Shown here one piece after another: positions 34,056-45,624 of a DNA stretch of 64,000 nt. The position numbers were made by a program, and so were the translations under genes. Within the stretch, counting starts at the first letter, position 1, and each line of letters starts with the position of its first letter. The DNA comes from Bombardia bombarda. Its lineage: Eukaryota > Ascomycota > Sordariomycetes > Sordariales > Lasiosphaeriaceae. The notes under the pieces were generated by a model that worked only from the letters and a program-made list of their open reading frames with translations, was not told the origin of the DNA and made no database searches. The stretch lies in contig JAULSR010000003.1 in assembly GCA_030512295.1 (NCBI GenBank), positions 2,852,001-2,916,000 on the forward strand, written 5' to 3'.

Positions 34056-37000
34056 ATGTCTTCATATGCGAGGTATGCAAGGCCTGCGCTCAAGAGCAGC
34101 GTGGATGTGCAGCTGCAGACAGCCTTCAGCGATGGCAACTGGAACCTGGTCATTCGTCTAGCCGACAAGCGCTTCAAAGTCCTGAAAGACCCCTACTATG
34201 AGGTGTGTGTTGTCTATTGTCTGTTGCCGTTGTCTGTGGCCATGTGGCGTCTGGTTTTGGAGAGAGTCTTTTAGTACATTCCGTTCCTTCCCTCAGCTCA
34301 CAATCCTATTTCTTCACTTTAGGCTATCAAAATCTGTGCCGAGTCCCAGCTTGATGGCACCGCCGATAAGTGCGCTGTCCTTGTCGCCATCGACGAGCTC
34401 GTAAGGCAAAAGGCGGCCCCGGACCTCGACACGCTCGAGCTGTACGAGTGGGCCTCGGCCGACTTTCTCCATGGCATCGACTACTCGGACGCCCTCGGAC
34501 CCCTCCGAACTCGTTGGGTCAAGGCGAATCCCAAGAGCCCCCTTGCCGTGCAGTGCCTCCAGTCCTGTCTCGAGTACTGGGATCTCGTGAGCGCTCAGCA
34601 GGTGCGTCGTTGTGATTTACTGCTGCACGTGTGCATGCTTTGCCGCTGGCCTGCCTTGTTTGCTGATTTTCATCCGACCGTAGATCGCCGCCGCCTTGGA
34701 CAAGACTTATGTCAACTCTGGCGACCGCCGTTATATGTTTTGGAGCATCACTTTAACATTCCTACTTTCAGTGTGTTTTCTCATCCCTCTGGTGTTATGT
34801 AGCCCTATGACTGACAGATCCAGATCAGCCCCCAGTGCAGCGAGCAGAGTCGCAATGTTTATTGCATGCTGGTGCTCAAGCAACTTGAACGAGCGGCTGA
34901 CATCACTGAAAACGTCAGTCTATACCCCACCTAACCTCTATATTCCTTCACCGTCGGTATCTTGGTTTGAGACTGATGGTCTGTTAGTCTGCAAAACTTG
35001 AACTCACAGACCGAGGTCTCATTACCGAGGAAGAGATTTGCCTCTACTACCGTGTGCTGCTTACACATGGCACCAAAGAAGAGTTCCTCACCCGGATACA
35101 AAGTTCTCGACTGGGACCACTCCACCAACTCAAGCAAGGGCGAAAGCTTCTATTCTGGGAAACGCTCACCGCTCTTGAGAACTGGGGAGAATGGGATCGC
35201 ATTTTTGACCTCTGCCACCAGGCCTTGAGTCTGGGTCTTGAGGACGAAACCCCCTCTTTCTTCACCTGTGACTTGCGAGCATGGAAGGCGTTTGCATTAG
35301 CCGCTAGCAAGGCAAAGAACGAAGAAGCGTAAGGGCACCCCTCCGATCCGGTCGTTCGTCTTTTTTTCCTGGGAAATGTTAACGTAATCCTACAGCGCCC
35401 TGGGAGAAGTTCAAAATACACTTAAGAAGTTCATATCTATCAAGAGCAAGGCAAATGCCATGTACAAGAAAAACATCAGCATTGCCCTTCTTGAGACAAC
35501 CTTCCGACTACCGAAGCCGATCCTTACGCCGAGCCCAGACCACAAGGGACTTACACCGCGAGTTGTCCAGATTAGTCTGTTTCTGGATCACTGCTTCGAT
35601 AAGCTATCCGCCTTTGACGATGTAAAAGACTACGTGGCACAATTGAGCTTTGAGGAAGCCAAGGCATTCATGGAACAGGTGCTCCCAAAAATGCTTGTCG
35701 ACAAGCCTGACAAGCTGAGCCAGGTCATTTTGAAGTCGCTGAACTGCAAGCTGCAGTACCTCCTAACTACCTGCCCGCAAATGCTGTCTCATCACCCTTC
35801 TATGGTAGAAGGCAACAATTACCAGTGCCGTTTCTGCGCTAACCTGTCGTCGCTTCCTTGTCAACATTGTCTGAAGAAGATAATACTAGAAGCGTCAGAC
35901 ACATATATGCAAATTGGTGCTGATAAAGAGCTGCTAAAGTCGATTCCTCGTCTGGATAAGGATCCCCGTCTGGACTTAGCTCTCGTCATGGGAACTTCAA
36001 TTTTGAAGCTCGCCGGTCTACGACAGCGGCTGTCTGACGTAGACCCATCGCCCTTGCGAAACGTCAACCCTGGGCTATTCCTACAAGCGGTCTTGCTTTT
36101 GGATACTCAGCTGAGAGAGACACCCTCAGACACTGGGTTGCGACTTCTTCTTGTTCAGCTTTACCTCCTTCTTGGATGTGCCACCTACGCCCATCAGCTC
36201 TGGGTCCCCATGGATGTCAAGAGAAGCATTCTTGATGCTTTGGGGCCTCTGTTCTTTGACAGAATAACCAGTATATCTCCGGGGCTGATCCAGGGAGGAC
36301 GTTCGTTTCTGGAACCAGTACGCATGTCCTATAGCACCAGCCTTGCGGACAACTGCCCGCTGCGTATTTGGGACGCTTTCTCGACTGGAAGCTTCAGCAG
36401 CATATTAAGCTTGACCGAATACGATAGCAGGCTGCGTAGGAGCTGCACACTCGTGATGACCTTGATTGAGGAGAGGCGAGCCATCAGATGCTATGGTGGA
36501 AAGATTGACAGCGAGATTGACGATCTGCCGCTTGCGGGTATGTCCTCCCAATGCTGGCCTTTGCTATTTACCCTCGATCATACAACTGACAACTTCTGAA
36601 GCGGACATTGTGGATAGCACAACTCTGGTGAACAAAACAGATTATGGCTCTTTCCCGAACCTCGAGAGTTTACACGGCCTTCCAATTCAGGACTTTATCC
36701 GACTCGGACCCGAGCTTTCTGTAAGCTTTCCTGGAACAATGGGATTTGGTCTAAAGTACTGACAAACCGTAACAGAATGAGCGAGCGCACTTGTCGTTTC
36801 TTACCGAACAATATTTCGACATCCTGTCATACAAGCCCCCTAAGGACTACAGACCGGTAAAGTCGAACGAGGTCGCCATCCGCGAGCGCAATTATATTCT
36901 CGAATGTCTTGACCGCCTGAGCAACTCATTGACAAGCTTCATCCACCTGCCCGAGACCCCGTCGCGTCTGACATCCCCCGAGATGACATACTATAGCGTC

Positions 37001-37588
37001 ATCTCGCTCCTTTCTGCTGCTCTACTCACCGGCATCTCCACAACCAAGGCTGATCCGGCGCCCAAGACGCTACAGCTGGTCACTTCATCCATAAAGTCAG
37101 CGCTCGCCGGCCTCCGCGCCAGTCTGACCGTGTCTACCCCCTCTTCTCTTCCCATGGGGGATGTTTTCTTCTCCTTGAGCGACATGCACACCATGTCTTA
37201 TGCTAGGGATACAGCCCTCGCCATCAAACATAGCGCCGCGTTCGTGCTTGCGTTCCACGAGAAGGAGGTGGCGCGCGATCGCAGCGGCAAGTCAAGTCTA
37301 CACAAGGACGTTGTTGCGGAGATGAAGGCGCTGGAGGTCGTTTCGACCAAGGCGCTAGGGGAGATAAAAAAGCATGTCCAGAGCCTCAAGGAGGCGCTCG
37401 GCGAGGGCGGGTGGCTGGATCGTATGTTAGAGTGGACGTTTGGGGATGAGGGTGAGGCGGAGGATGAGGTTACCGAGGCGGTCAGTGATGTCGTTGACGG
37501 CCGGGGCGGCGCTGAGGAGTGGGCTGGTAAGGTGTTGGAAAGTTGGCGGGAGGGTGTTAAGGGGTGGGGGATGGCCAGGTGGGACTAG
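34056..37588 (+). CDS. NAA25: NatB N-terminal acetyltransferase auxiliary subunit NAA25/MDM20
   Basis: 1005 aa in eight exons: 34056-34202, 34323-34601, 34684-34770, 34824-34913, 34988-35328, 35396-36537, 36602-36720 and 36776-37588. It is the TPR-repeat ribosome-anchoring subunit of NatB, which together with Naa20 acetylates Met-Asp/Glu/Asn/Gln N-termini. Family features are the start VDVQLQTAFSDGNWNLVIRL with ADKRFKVLKDPYYEAIKIC, then DRRYMFWSITLTFLLS, LTHGTKEEFLTRIQ, the helical repeats around ENWGEWDRIFDLC, LTPRVVQISLFLDHCFDKL, and GLRLLLVQLYLLLGC in the middle. Length fits (yeast 796, most filamentous fungi about 950-1050). Every exon join preserves the frame. It is predicted cytosolic, with no signal peptide. 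Confidence 0.85.
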
Positions 37589-38293
37589 GTACTTGATTGT
37601 TGTTGAATAGATCTAGTACATTATGAGTCTGCTGCAGCGTTAGATCAGCCGTTGAACTGGAGCTGACGATGCTGCCAAAGATAAGCACGAGTATAAAGCC
37701 AAGGTAGATAAAATGCCCAGTTGGGGAGAATGAGATGAAATAAATAGGGGTATCTCTCTGCTTTGTTATAAGACCGGCTTGCACAACTACCTTGCAAACC
37801 ATCCCAACCGGGCCCGTGGATTCAAGAAGCCCGAGAAAGGAATAGTAGGAAAAAGAAACCATTCGTAAATGAAACCGCGGCCATGGTTCGGGTATTCTCC
37901 CATTGCACGCAGACAAACAAAAACTCCACCGTCGTTACAGCAGCAACCAGAACGATCTTCCTTCCAAAGGAGTAAAAGAAAACTCATCACCAAGTCCAGT
38001 TCCTTCCCAAACAGAGGTAAAATGATGCAAATATTAAATAAAATAGATTCTTGAGAAAATGAAATAGATATCCTTAGCTTATTGACCGACCCTCCCAACA
38101 TGCTAGGAACTACATATAAAGATGGTAGTCCCCGTTAGTCAATCCCATAAAGACAACTACAGGTCTCTCAGATCCACCAAAAAAAAAAAAAAAAAATTCA
38201 AAAGTTCGCCTCGGCTCGCCTCGCCGCAATGATATGCATATATCCAACCAACTTGCCCACGTTTCCTCCTCTTCTTTACCAGAGATCAACAAT
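37589..38293. other. convergent intergenic region NAA25/ILM1
   Basis: 705 bp between two gene ends. It is AT-rich and holds two 3' UTRs and an 18-base A run at 38179-38196. No gene seen. Confidence 0.45.
38179..38196. repeat. poly-A run of 18
   Basis: Uninterrupted A18 on the plus strand, about 100 bp beyond the ILM1 stop. It is probably a simple microsatellite. There is no adjoining coding remnant that would make it a retrogene tail. Confidence 0.7.
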
Positions 38294-38966
38294 TCACCGC
38301 TCATACCCGTTATACCCGCTGCTCCTCCTCCTCCCACTGCCGCGCTTGTTCATGACCAAGGTCGGCACCTCCTCCTGCAGCGTGACCCAGACCCAGAACC
38401 AGCTGAAGGTCTCGACAAACATGAAGGTGAAGAAGACGCGGTTCTTGAGCGCGTCGCCGCCCCAGCCGGAAGGAGCGTAGCCCAGCGGCGGCGGAGCGTG
38501 GACGGACGGGTGGGTGAAGGTGGAGGAGGAGGAGGAGGACGTGTTGGCGAAGATGGGGGAGGAGGCGCTGAAGAAGAAAGAGTAGAGGACGAGGATGAAG
38601 GACATGAGGAGGCGGATTGGGGCTGGGATTTGTTAGTATATGGAGGTAAATGAAAAGGGAGGAGAGGGGGGGGGGGCGGGGGGACAAACCTTGTAGGGAC
38701 CAGTGGTGCAGCAGGCTGATCTCGTCGGGCAGGCTGAGGGTGACGAGGTCGGAGACGCCCATGATGGCGAGGACGGCGGCGAGGAAGGCGAGCGAGGGGG
38801 ATTGGGTCTCGAAGCTGCGAACGTGGGGCAGCCCCATGGCCTCGCCGAGGAGGTAGACGACGGCTTGGTCGGCGACCGACCCCGGGCTGGTCAGGAAGAA
38901 GAAGCCCAGGGTGATGTGGAAGAGGGAGAGCGAGGTGAGGATCGTTTTTGCCGATATGAGCGCCAT
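38294..38966 (-). CDS. ILM1: ILM1-family ER membrane protein
   Basis: 201 aa in two exons (38966-38690 and 38622-38294). It matches the increased-loss-of-mitochondrial-DNA protein 1 family: ALISAKTILTSLSLFHITL, FFLTSPGSVADQAVVYLLGEAMGLP, SPSLAFLAAVLAIMGVSDLV and SLPDEISLLHHWSLQAPIR at the splice join. Hydrophobic stretches predict four membrane segments (about 8-28, 60-80, 95-112 and 155-175). The C-terminus is basic (MNKRGSGRRRSS). Yeast Ilm1 is an ER protein needed for normal mtDNA maintenance and potassium handling. Its molecular activity is unknown. It starts divergently from CDC43, 923 bp away. Confidence 0.85.
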
Positions 38967-39889
38967 GATGTCGGTGTCAGTGGCGTTCTGTCGGTCTCGG
39001 GTGGGGTGTCCGTTTGGCTCGTGTTGTGTTGCGCAGGCGTGCGACGTGGATGGGTGGTGCTGTGACGCCGGGAAGAGAGTGTAGCAGAGTGGAAGCCAGC
39101 TTCGTGTTTTCTGGTAGTTGGCAGTAGCTCTTGTATATGATACTTGTTTGAAGGTGCAGTTGTCTGCCTGGGCAGAGAGGTAGCGAAAAGAGAGTCTGGC
39201 CCTCGCGGTTAGACAGAAGGGATCGTGGTGGTGATGATGGTCGAATAGATAGAAAACGTTGTTGGAGCTTCGTTCCCTGAAAGTTGGTAGTGTGTCACGG
39301 AATATGCGTAAGCTTGTTTTTGAAGCCGGTGCCTGTGTCCTCGTGGAACCTCGTGGGCTTAATTCTCGAGGCTGTGATCGAAGGGGGTCGGTCGTACCGT
39401 TGTTTGCCCGTTTCGTCAGAGTTTACAAAGTCGGCAGGGCCCCTGGGGCTGCGCGCCAGGCTCCCTCCAGTGTCGACGGGCCCGCACCTTCACATACACG
39501 CCTTATCGGCCACGTCAATACGATAAGCCAGCATGTATGATTGGGCAACGATCAATACGACGGGGGATGATGCGCGCCAAGCATTAGAACTAAGCGCGCT
39601 AGCACACCGAGCTGGATGACAGGGTCAAGGTGTGGCCGAAGCTTCGACGGCCCCCCCACTCAAAGCTTATGAAGGTTCCCGGCGGGGCACTTGAAGCTCC
39701 CCTATAACTCCGACGTAGGCATTATCACAGCCCATAATCCATATAATCGTGGATTTCGACCAACTGCAGCGCTCGCTGACGGGCATCATGTAATAAGTAG
39801 AATTTTCATCTTGTCTCACACATATTCCAGCGTCTTGTCGGGTGTCTATGTTGATACCGCTTTATTAAGTCGACAACCCACATCTCAAA
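38967..39889. promoter_or_regulatory. divergent promoter region ILM1/CDC43
   Basis: 923 bp between two start codons facing apart, so both promoters lie here. The CDC43 ATG has a strong context (CAAAATGGC). No further gene is seen. Confidence 0.5.
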
Positions 39890-41455
39890 ATGGCGGATTC
39901 AGCAGCGCCAGGGGAGTCGGAGCCATCGCTCAACGTTGAGCAGCACCTCAAGTACTGGAAGCGCTGCCTGCGCTCGCCTCTCCCTCATGTGTACCTGGGC
40001 AACGAGGGCAACCGTATGGCCCTGGCCTATTTCATCATAAACTCCATCAGTATCCTCTCCCCGCCCAGAACAGAACCAGCAACAGGTGACCAGCCAAAGT
40101 CACCACCGCTGATTACATCCGAGGAGCGGCGGCGCATGCGCGAATGGGTGCTCGCCCACCAGCATCCCGGCGGCGGCTTCAGTGGCACCTCGTCGCTCGT
40201 CTTCCCGCTGCACGACTACGAGGAGTGGGACTTTGACGCAGACGCCCCCACTCAGGAGGGCTCTGGCCTGGCCAACATCGCCGCCACGCTATTTGCGCTG
40301 CAGCTGCTGGCGCTGTTAGTCGACGATGAAGAGGACGAGGAGACGGCCGAGGGCGCCTTCCGGGGCGTGGACCGTGTGCAGACGCTGCGGTGGCTGAAGA
40401 AGCTGCAGCGCCCCGATGGTAGCTTTGGCGAGGTGCTGATGAAGATGCCCGGCCATGGCTGGTTCATTGGAGGCGGCTACGACATGCGGTACTGCTACAT
40501 TGCTGCTGCCGTCCGCTGGATGCTGCGCGGGGATGTCCAGCAGGGCCAGCCTGGCTGGGTGGAGGATTTTGATACGGTTGGGTTTACTAAGTATATCCTC
40601 AGGAGTCAGGTACTGTCCTCCCCCTCCTTGTCTATACGGATGGATCAATACTGACTGTGAGCGCCTAGACATATGACGGCGGCTTTGCTGGTAGTTCGCA
40701 GGACGAACCCCATGGTAAGCAGAGCAGCTCGTCTATCAGAAAGTCCCCGCTGACTCCTCCCACCCACAGCCGGCTACGCCTACTGCGCCATCAGCGCCCT
40801 CTCCCTCCTCGACCGCCCCCTCGAGGGCAGCCCAGCCCTCCACCCAAGCAAGATCCTCCGCGTCGGGATCCGCTCCATGCCCGCCCTGACCCACTGGCTC
40901 GCCTCCCGCCAATTCGTCTACCTGGAGCCGCCAGCAACCCAGAACGAAGAAGAAGAAGACGACCCAGTCAACTTCCTCCTCCCCTCCTCCCTCGACGACC
41001 TCGCCCTCGACGACAAGCTGCAGCACTTTGCCTTCAACGGCCGCTGCAACAAGGTCGCCGACACGTGCTACTGCTGGTGGGTCTGCGCCGCGCTGGCCAA
41101 CCTCGGCTGCATGGACGCCATGGTCCAGCGCGGCCCGTCCCGCCGGTTCCTGCTGGACAAGATGCAGCACATGATCGGCGGCTTCGGCAAGTACCCCGGC
41201 AGCCCGCCGGATCTGTACCACGGCTGTTTTGGTCTGATGATCTTGGGGGTGATGGGTGAGTCGGGCATACGCGAGGTGGATAGCGCGCTGGCTGTGCCGG
41301 TCGAAACGGTGAAGAGGATGGAGAAGGCGAGGAGAGGGCTGCTGAGGAGGGCGGGCGAGGAGGGGAAGCCGGGGGCGTTTGGGAGGGAGATGGTGGAGTT
41401 GGGGCTAGAGTTGTGTGGAGAGAGGCCGGGGTGGCTGGTGGCTGTTGGGAGGTGA
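39890..41455 (+). CDS. CDC43: protein geranylgeranyltransferase type I beta subunit
   Basis: 483 aa in three exons: 39890-40609, 40669-40714 and 40770-41455. The enzyme attaches geranylgeranyl to CaaX proteins such as Rho1 and Cdc42, with the RAM2 alpha subunit. Prenyltransferase repeats are visible: HPGGGFSGTSS, RPDGSFGE, TYDGGFAGSSQDEPHAGYAYC. The zinc ligands are Asp353 and Cys355 in NKVADTCYCWW, and His406 in DLYHGCFGLMILG. GDGGDMRYCYIAAAVRWML-like helices (here GGGYDMRYCYIAAA) support the family. It is somewhat longer than animal homologues because of acidic inserts (DDEEDEETAEG and NEEEEDD). The GGYDMRYCY segment and the short second exon are typical of GGTase-I rather than farnesyltransferase or Rab GGTase. 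Confidence 0.9.
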
Positions 41456-41947
41456 TTGTGGTGTGTGGTTGTACGATTGGAGGCTATATTTGAGTGTGTG
41501 TGGAAAGGGTGTTATGGCTATGAGAACATTACTATGGCCATGGCTGAGCAGTGTGCTGTACAAGAGAGCTGGAAATGGTCGGTTCTTAGTCCAAAAGGGG
41601 GCTGGGGTTAGATGGCGGTAATGGTTGTTTGTTGGTCAATTGGGTAAAGCGGTTCAAGTATTTTATTTATATCCTCGGAACAGAGGAGGGGGGGTTTAAA
41701 AGAAGGGACTTTAGGAGGTTTATTAATTTTATCTATGTGCTTCTTTCTGCAAGCTTTATAACAGCAGATATTCCAGTATATACGATGGGTCACGACTATT
41801 ATTCAACGAGATCTCTCTTTTCCACCTCAAAGCTCAACAGAGAACATGGCATTATCCAGACTTTTCATCAACCATAAATACGCAAACTAGCAAAGATCAG
41901 GGGTATTGAACATAATACAGCCAAGGAAACGGCCAAATTGAGCAACA
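41456..41947. other. convergent intergenic region CDC43/M20 peptidase
   Basis: 492 bp that hold the 3' ends of both genes. It is AT-rich from 41640. No gene seen. Confidence 0.45.
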
Positions 41948-43272
41948 TTAGAGCTCCAGAGCATGCTTGATAAGCGTCTTGTAGCCCTCAACCGCAGTCT
42001 CGAGGTCGCGGACCTGCAACGCCTCGTCATCGCCATGCGCCACGAGGATGGTGCCAGGCCCATACAGATAGCTGACATGATCTCCCTTGAGATGAGGAAG
42101 GTCAGTACCATAATTCGCGACCATTGTTTCGAATCCTATAACACATAAATCAGCTCATGCCCACCACATAATCTCGGATCAGACCAAGAAACACTTACCA
42201 TCAACATCACAGTCACATTCAATCGGCCCATAACCACCCCCTGGCCACTCCAAGCTCAGCGCCTCCCCATCCGTCTCATCCAGAACCTTCTGAATCGCAT
42301 CCCTCACGATATCGCTCCCCGTCGTCTCATTGCCCACCGCAATCCTCACCGCCAGCAGCGCCTCCGCTTCCTTGGGAATCACGTTCGCCGCGACGCCGCC
42401 CGCGATAGTGCCCACATTGACAGTCGTATTACCATAGCGCTCGCTGCTGCCGAGATCCGTGTCCAGCACCTTGACGACGGCGCGCATCAGCACCTCGGTC
42501 GCGCTCTTGCCCAGCCACGGATACCCCGAGTGGCCGGCCTTGCCCTTGGCCTTGACGCGCCCGACCGAGATGCCCTTGTGGCCGCAGGCGAGCTTGTTCT
42601 CCGTCGGCTCGCCAAAGACCGCGGCGGCGAAGCGCGGGGGTGGGTCCAGCTTACTGAGCGAGGACGAGAAGTGCAGCATGCCGTCGCCGGACTTTTCCTC
42701 ACCAACGACGAAGAGAAGCATCACGTCTTCGGGAGCGATGGCCTCGGAGGACAGAAGGGACTCGACGGCGACGATCTGGGCGGCCACGCTGGCCTTGGCG
42801 TCGACGGAGCCGCGGCCGCCGATGAGGGTGTAGGCGTCGGCGGTGTCGATGGTGCTGTCGGAGGAATTGATGTGGTAGGGGATGTGGGGCGGAACGACAT
42901 CGATGTGGGAGGTGACGAGGACGCGCGGGGAGGGGTTGCGCGAGGCGGGCGAGGGCCAGGCGACGACGTTGAAGCGCTCAGCGCCGGGCGGGGTGTTGGC
43001 GTGGGGAGGGAGGAATTGGAGCTGGGCGATGTAGTTGCGGGAGGTGAGGTATTCGACTAGGAAGGAGCCGGTGGCGCCTTCGGTGCCGGTGATGGAGGGG
43101 GTGTCGACGAGGGATTTGTGGAGGGAGAGGAGGGTGTGGCGGTAGGAGGGGGGTCTGAGGAGGACGAGGACGAGGACGAGGAGGCGACGAGTGGTTGTTG
43201 AACTGCGTATGCTGATCCTCTGGAGCAGAGGGCGCCCCAGAGGAGCAAGAAGGGGGTTGTTGTCGTCTTCAT
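41948..43272 (-). CDS. M20 family peptidase/deacetylase (ArgE-like, secreted type), frameshifted
   Basis: Two exons (43272-42199 and 42135-41948), about 420 codons. The ATG at 43272 opens a good signal peptide (TTPFLLLWGALCSRGSAYA) and a Ser-rich stretch. That frame then runs into low-complexity Pro/Ser and stops at 43057. The M20 fold continues in another frame: SYRHTLLSLHKSLVDTPSIT, then VLVTSHIDVVPPHIPYH (zinc ligand His and Asp), GGRGSVDAKAS (bridging Asp), LLFVVGEEKSGDG (catalytic Glu) and GHKGISVGRVKAKGKAGHSG. One extra C in the C6 run (G6 on the plus strand, 43148-43153) would restore the frame. No ATG lies upstream in the M20 frame, and no credible intron links the two. So it is either a one-base sequence error or a recent pseudogene. 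The rest is intact, including the second exon (GPGTILVAHGDDE). Confidence 0.8.
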
Positions 43273-43812
43273 TCTGGCAACTTGAATGCCACTTCTCCTG
43301 GAATTGGAGATTCTATGTTGCAGGTGGGATAGTCCTTAGATCTTTGTCAATGATCAAAGTTTAAAAACCCCAACCGCTAAGGTATCACCCCAGCCTACCA
43401 TTAGATGAGGTCATGCCGATGCAAGGCGCTATAAGTGGGTATGGCTACCTCAAAAACGCCCCTGCCAAGCAAGCCAAGGCTATTGCTATGGGGAGCGGTC
43501 CCTAACCTAGGTACCTAGCCCTGAAGGGAGGTTCCCGAGCAACTCGGAACGGGAGAGAGAAAGAGACAACCTGACACCCACTGACGACTGCTCACCGAAT
43601 CTCAATAGATGCAACTTCTAACTAAAATCTAAATAGTCATGAGAAAACCATGACTACGGTAAGCAAGAGTCTTTGGCATTGAGATCTAACAAGATTCGGG
43701 GAGAACAATGACTCTCAAAAACAGGTGGACCAGGGCTCCTTCAAACCCAGCCTCTTCACACTGTCTCAGTCTTGTGAACCCACGGCATATCCTGAAATGG
43801 AGATCTGCCACC
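43273..43812. promoter_or_regulatory. intergenic: M20 peptidase promoter and MRI1 3' region
   Basis: 540 bp between two minus-strand genes. It contains CCTAGGTACCTAG and short ORFs only. No gene seen. Confidence 0.45.
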
Positions 43813-45110
43813 TCATGACTGTCCACCGACGATGGCGTCCCACCTCTCGGGCATGACCTGGCTGAAGTCAAACCGGCCATCCGCGCCCTTCACGACGGCG
43901 CCCTTCTCCGTCACGATCGCATCTATCAAGTCATGCGGCGTGACATCAAACGCCGGGTTCCAGACGTTAATCCTCTGGTCCGCGATAGCAACCCTTGCCG
44001 TCTTCGTCGGGTCGATAGTCCCATCGGCATTGACCACGGCGCCGCTGATCTGGGTTAGCTCCTCGGCCTTGCGCTCCTCAATCTTGATGCCCGCGCCCGT
44101 CAGCGTCTCCAGGTCGATGCTGGTCGTCGGCGCAGCCACGATGAACTTGACGCCGTGGTGGCGGGCCAGCACGGCGAGCTGGTAGGTGCCGATCTTGTTG
44201 GCGGTGTCGCCGTTGCGCACGACGCGGTCGGCGCCGACGATGACGGCGCCAATGTTCATGCGCTCGCGGTGCAGGTTGAAGAGGGCGCCGGCCATGCTGT
44301 CGGTGATGAGCGTGGCCGGGATGCCCTCGAAGACGAGCTCGAACGAAGTCAGCCGGCTGCCCTGGTTGTAGGGCCGCGTCTCGGTGCAGTAGGCGTGCTC
44401 GAGCAGGCCGCGGGCGTGCAGGGTGCGGATGATGCCCAGGGCGGTGCCGTGGCCGGACGTGGCCAGCGAGCCCGTGTTGCAGTGGGTCAGGACCGAGATC
44501 TTGCGCGCCGGGGTGGCGTTGTACTGCTGCTGCAACCAGACAGCACCGTACGAGCCGATGGACATGTTGGACAGGAGGTCCTTGGCGAGGATGTTCTCGG
44601 CCGCGGCGATGTAGGCGTTCAGGATGGCCTCTTTGGCCTCGGGATGCGCCAAGCCCTCGACGCGGGCGGCGCGGGCGGCCAGCTTCAGGAGGGTGATGGC
44701 ATTGGAGAGATCAACGGCCGTCGGCCTGCTCTCCTTGAGGTAGTCTAGGCGGGAGTCGATGTGCGCGATGGTCTCTTCTGGGCTGGTTGCGGCGGCTGGG
44801 GGGCCCTGTCAGACGTGCGCCCATGGACAGAACAGGGTTTCTCTCACTTACAGCTACTTCCATTGACAAGTTCTACGGCATGCGCCAGGGCGGCAACGAT
44901 GGCGATGGCGGGCGCTCCTGGGAAGGTTTAGTATGGCGCATTTCGCAAACACGGCACCAGAGTCTGACCTCTCACTCTCATGGACTTGATGCAGTCGAAG
45001 GCCTCTTCGCTCGTCGTAATATCATCGTAGTGGTTCTCATGGGGGAGCCTGAGCTGGTCCAGGACCTGCAGCTTGCCCCGCGAATACTTGATCGCCTGGA
45101 GGGTTGCCAT
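43813..45110 (-). CDS. MRI1: methylthioribose-1-phosphate isomerase
   Basis: 396 aa in three exons: 45110-44969, 44917-44852 and 44795-43813. It converts 5-methylthioribose-1-phosphate to the ribulose form in the methionine salvage pathway. Motifs are LQAIKYSRGKLQVLDQLRLP, SMRVRGAPAIAIVAALAHAV and RPTAVDLSNAITLLKLAARA. The catalytic Cys175 is in LTHCNTGSLATSGHGTALG. ETRPYNQGSRLTSFEL follows, and the catalytic Asp259 is in VGADRVVRNGDTANKIGTYQ. It belongs to the eIF2B-alpha/MTNA fold but has the isomerase Cys-Asp pair. The second intron must use the acceptor at CCCCCCAG (exon 3 from 44795). The nearer CAG eleven bases before it would break the frame. It starts divergently from TRS130. Confidence 0.92.
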
Positions 45111-45624
45111 TGCGCCGCAAGGTGTGCCTAACTGTAGTGGAGTTGTGATAGGCGGCTATGAGCAAATACACGATCGCGCCGCGACTCACTGCCTGAAAAT
45201 CGCGACATCTTTCACACCCACACGCCTTGTCAAACCCTGACCCCGCCACTCCATCCAAAGATTGCATCGATGGTGGGGTAAGTGGCTCAATCAAAATAAA
45301 ATTTATGAGCGGCCGCTAACGCAAGCACGCCAGCCGGCGCTAGCACTAATCGAAACAAAGGTGGTGAGGGGACAGACAGGGAAGGCGGTGAGGGTTGCGG
45401 AGGAGCTGCGACCCCTGCATTGGCCCTGCATGACATGGATGGACCACGGTTATGCTAGTGTACCTGTAGAATAAGGCCTTGGTCTGAGCTCCCCCTAGCT
45501 GGCCTGAAGCAACCATTCCCAGCACCACCAGCACCGCCAACCTGTCTGTAATTGCATCTGCAGGCCAGGTATAATACCAAGGCCCGGAAATGCCCTAGAC
45601 ACCCTCAACTCACAGCAGTCCAGC
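45111..45624. promoter_or_regulatory. divergent promoter region MRI1/TRS130
   Basis: 514 bp between the start codons of MRI1 and TRS130. It includes a NotI-type GCGGCCGC word near 45310. No gene is recognised. Confidence 0.5.

Noticed and set aside
38179..38196. A18 run as a retrogene or transposon tail
   Set aside because: No adjoining coding remnant, target-site duplication or element sequence; simple microsatellite is enough.
44796..44815. Apparent frameshift at the MRI1 second intron
   Set aside because: Using the nearest CAG breaks the frame, but the next acceptor (CCCCCCAG) 11 bases on restores it and suits the CTGAC branch site, so the gene is intact.
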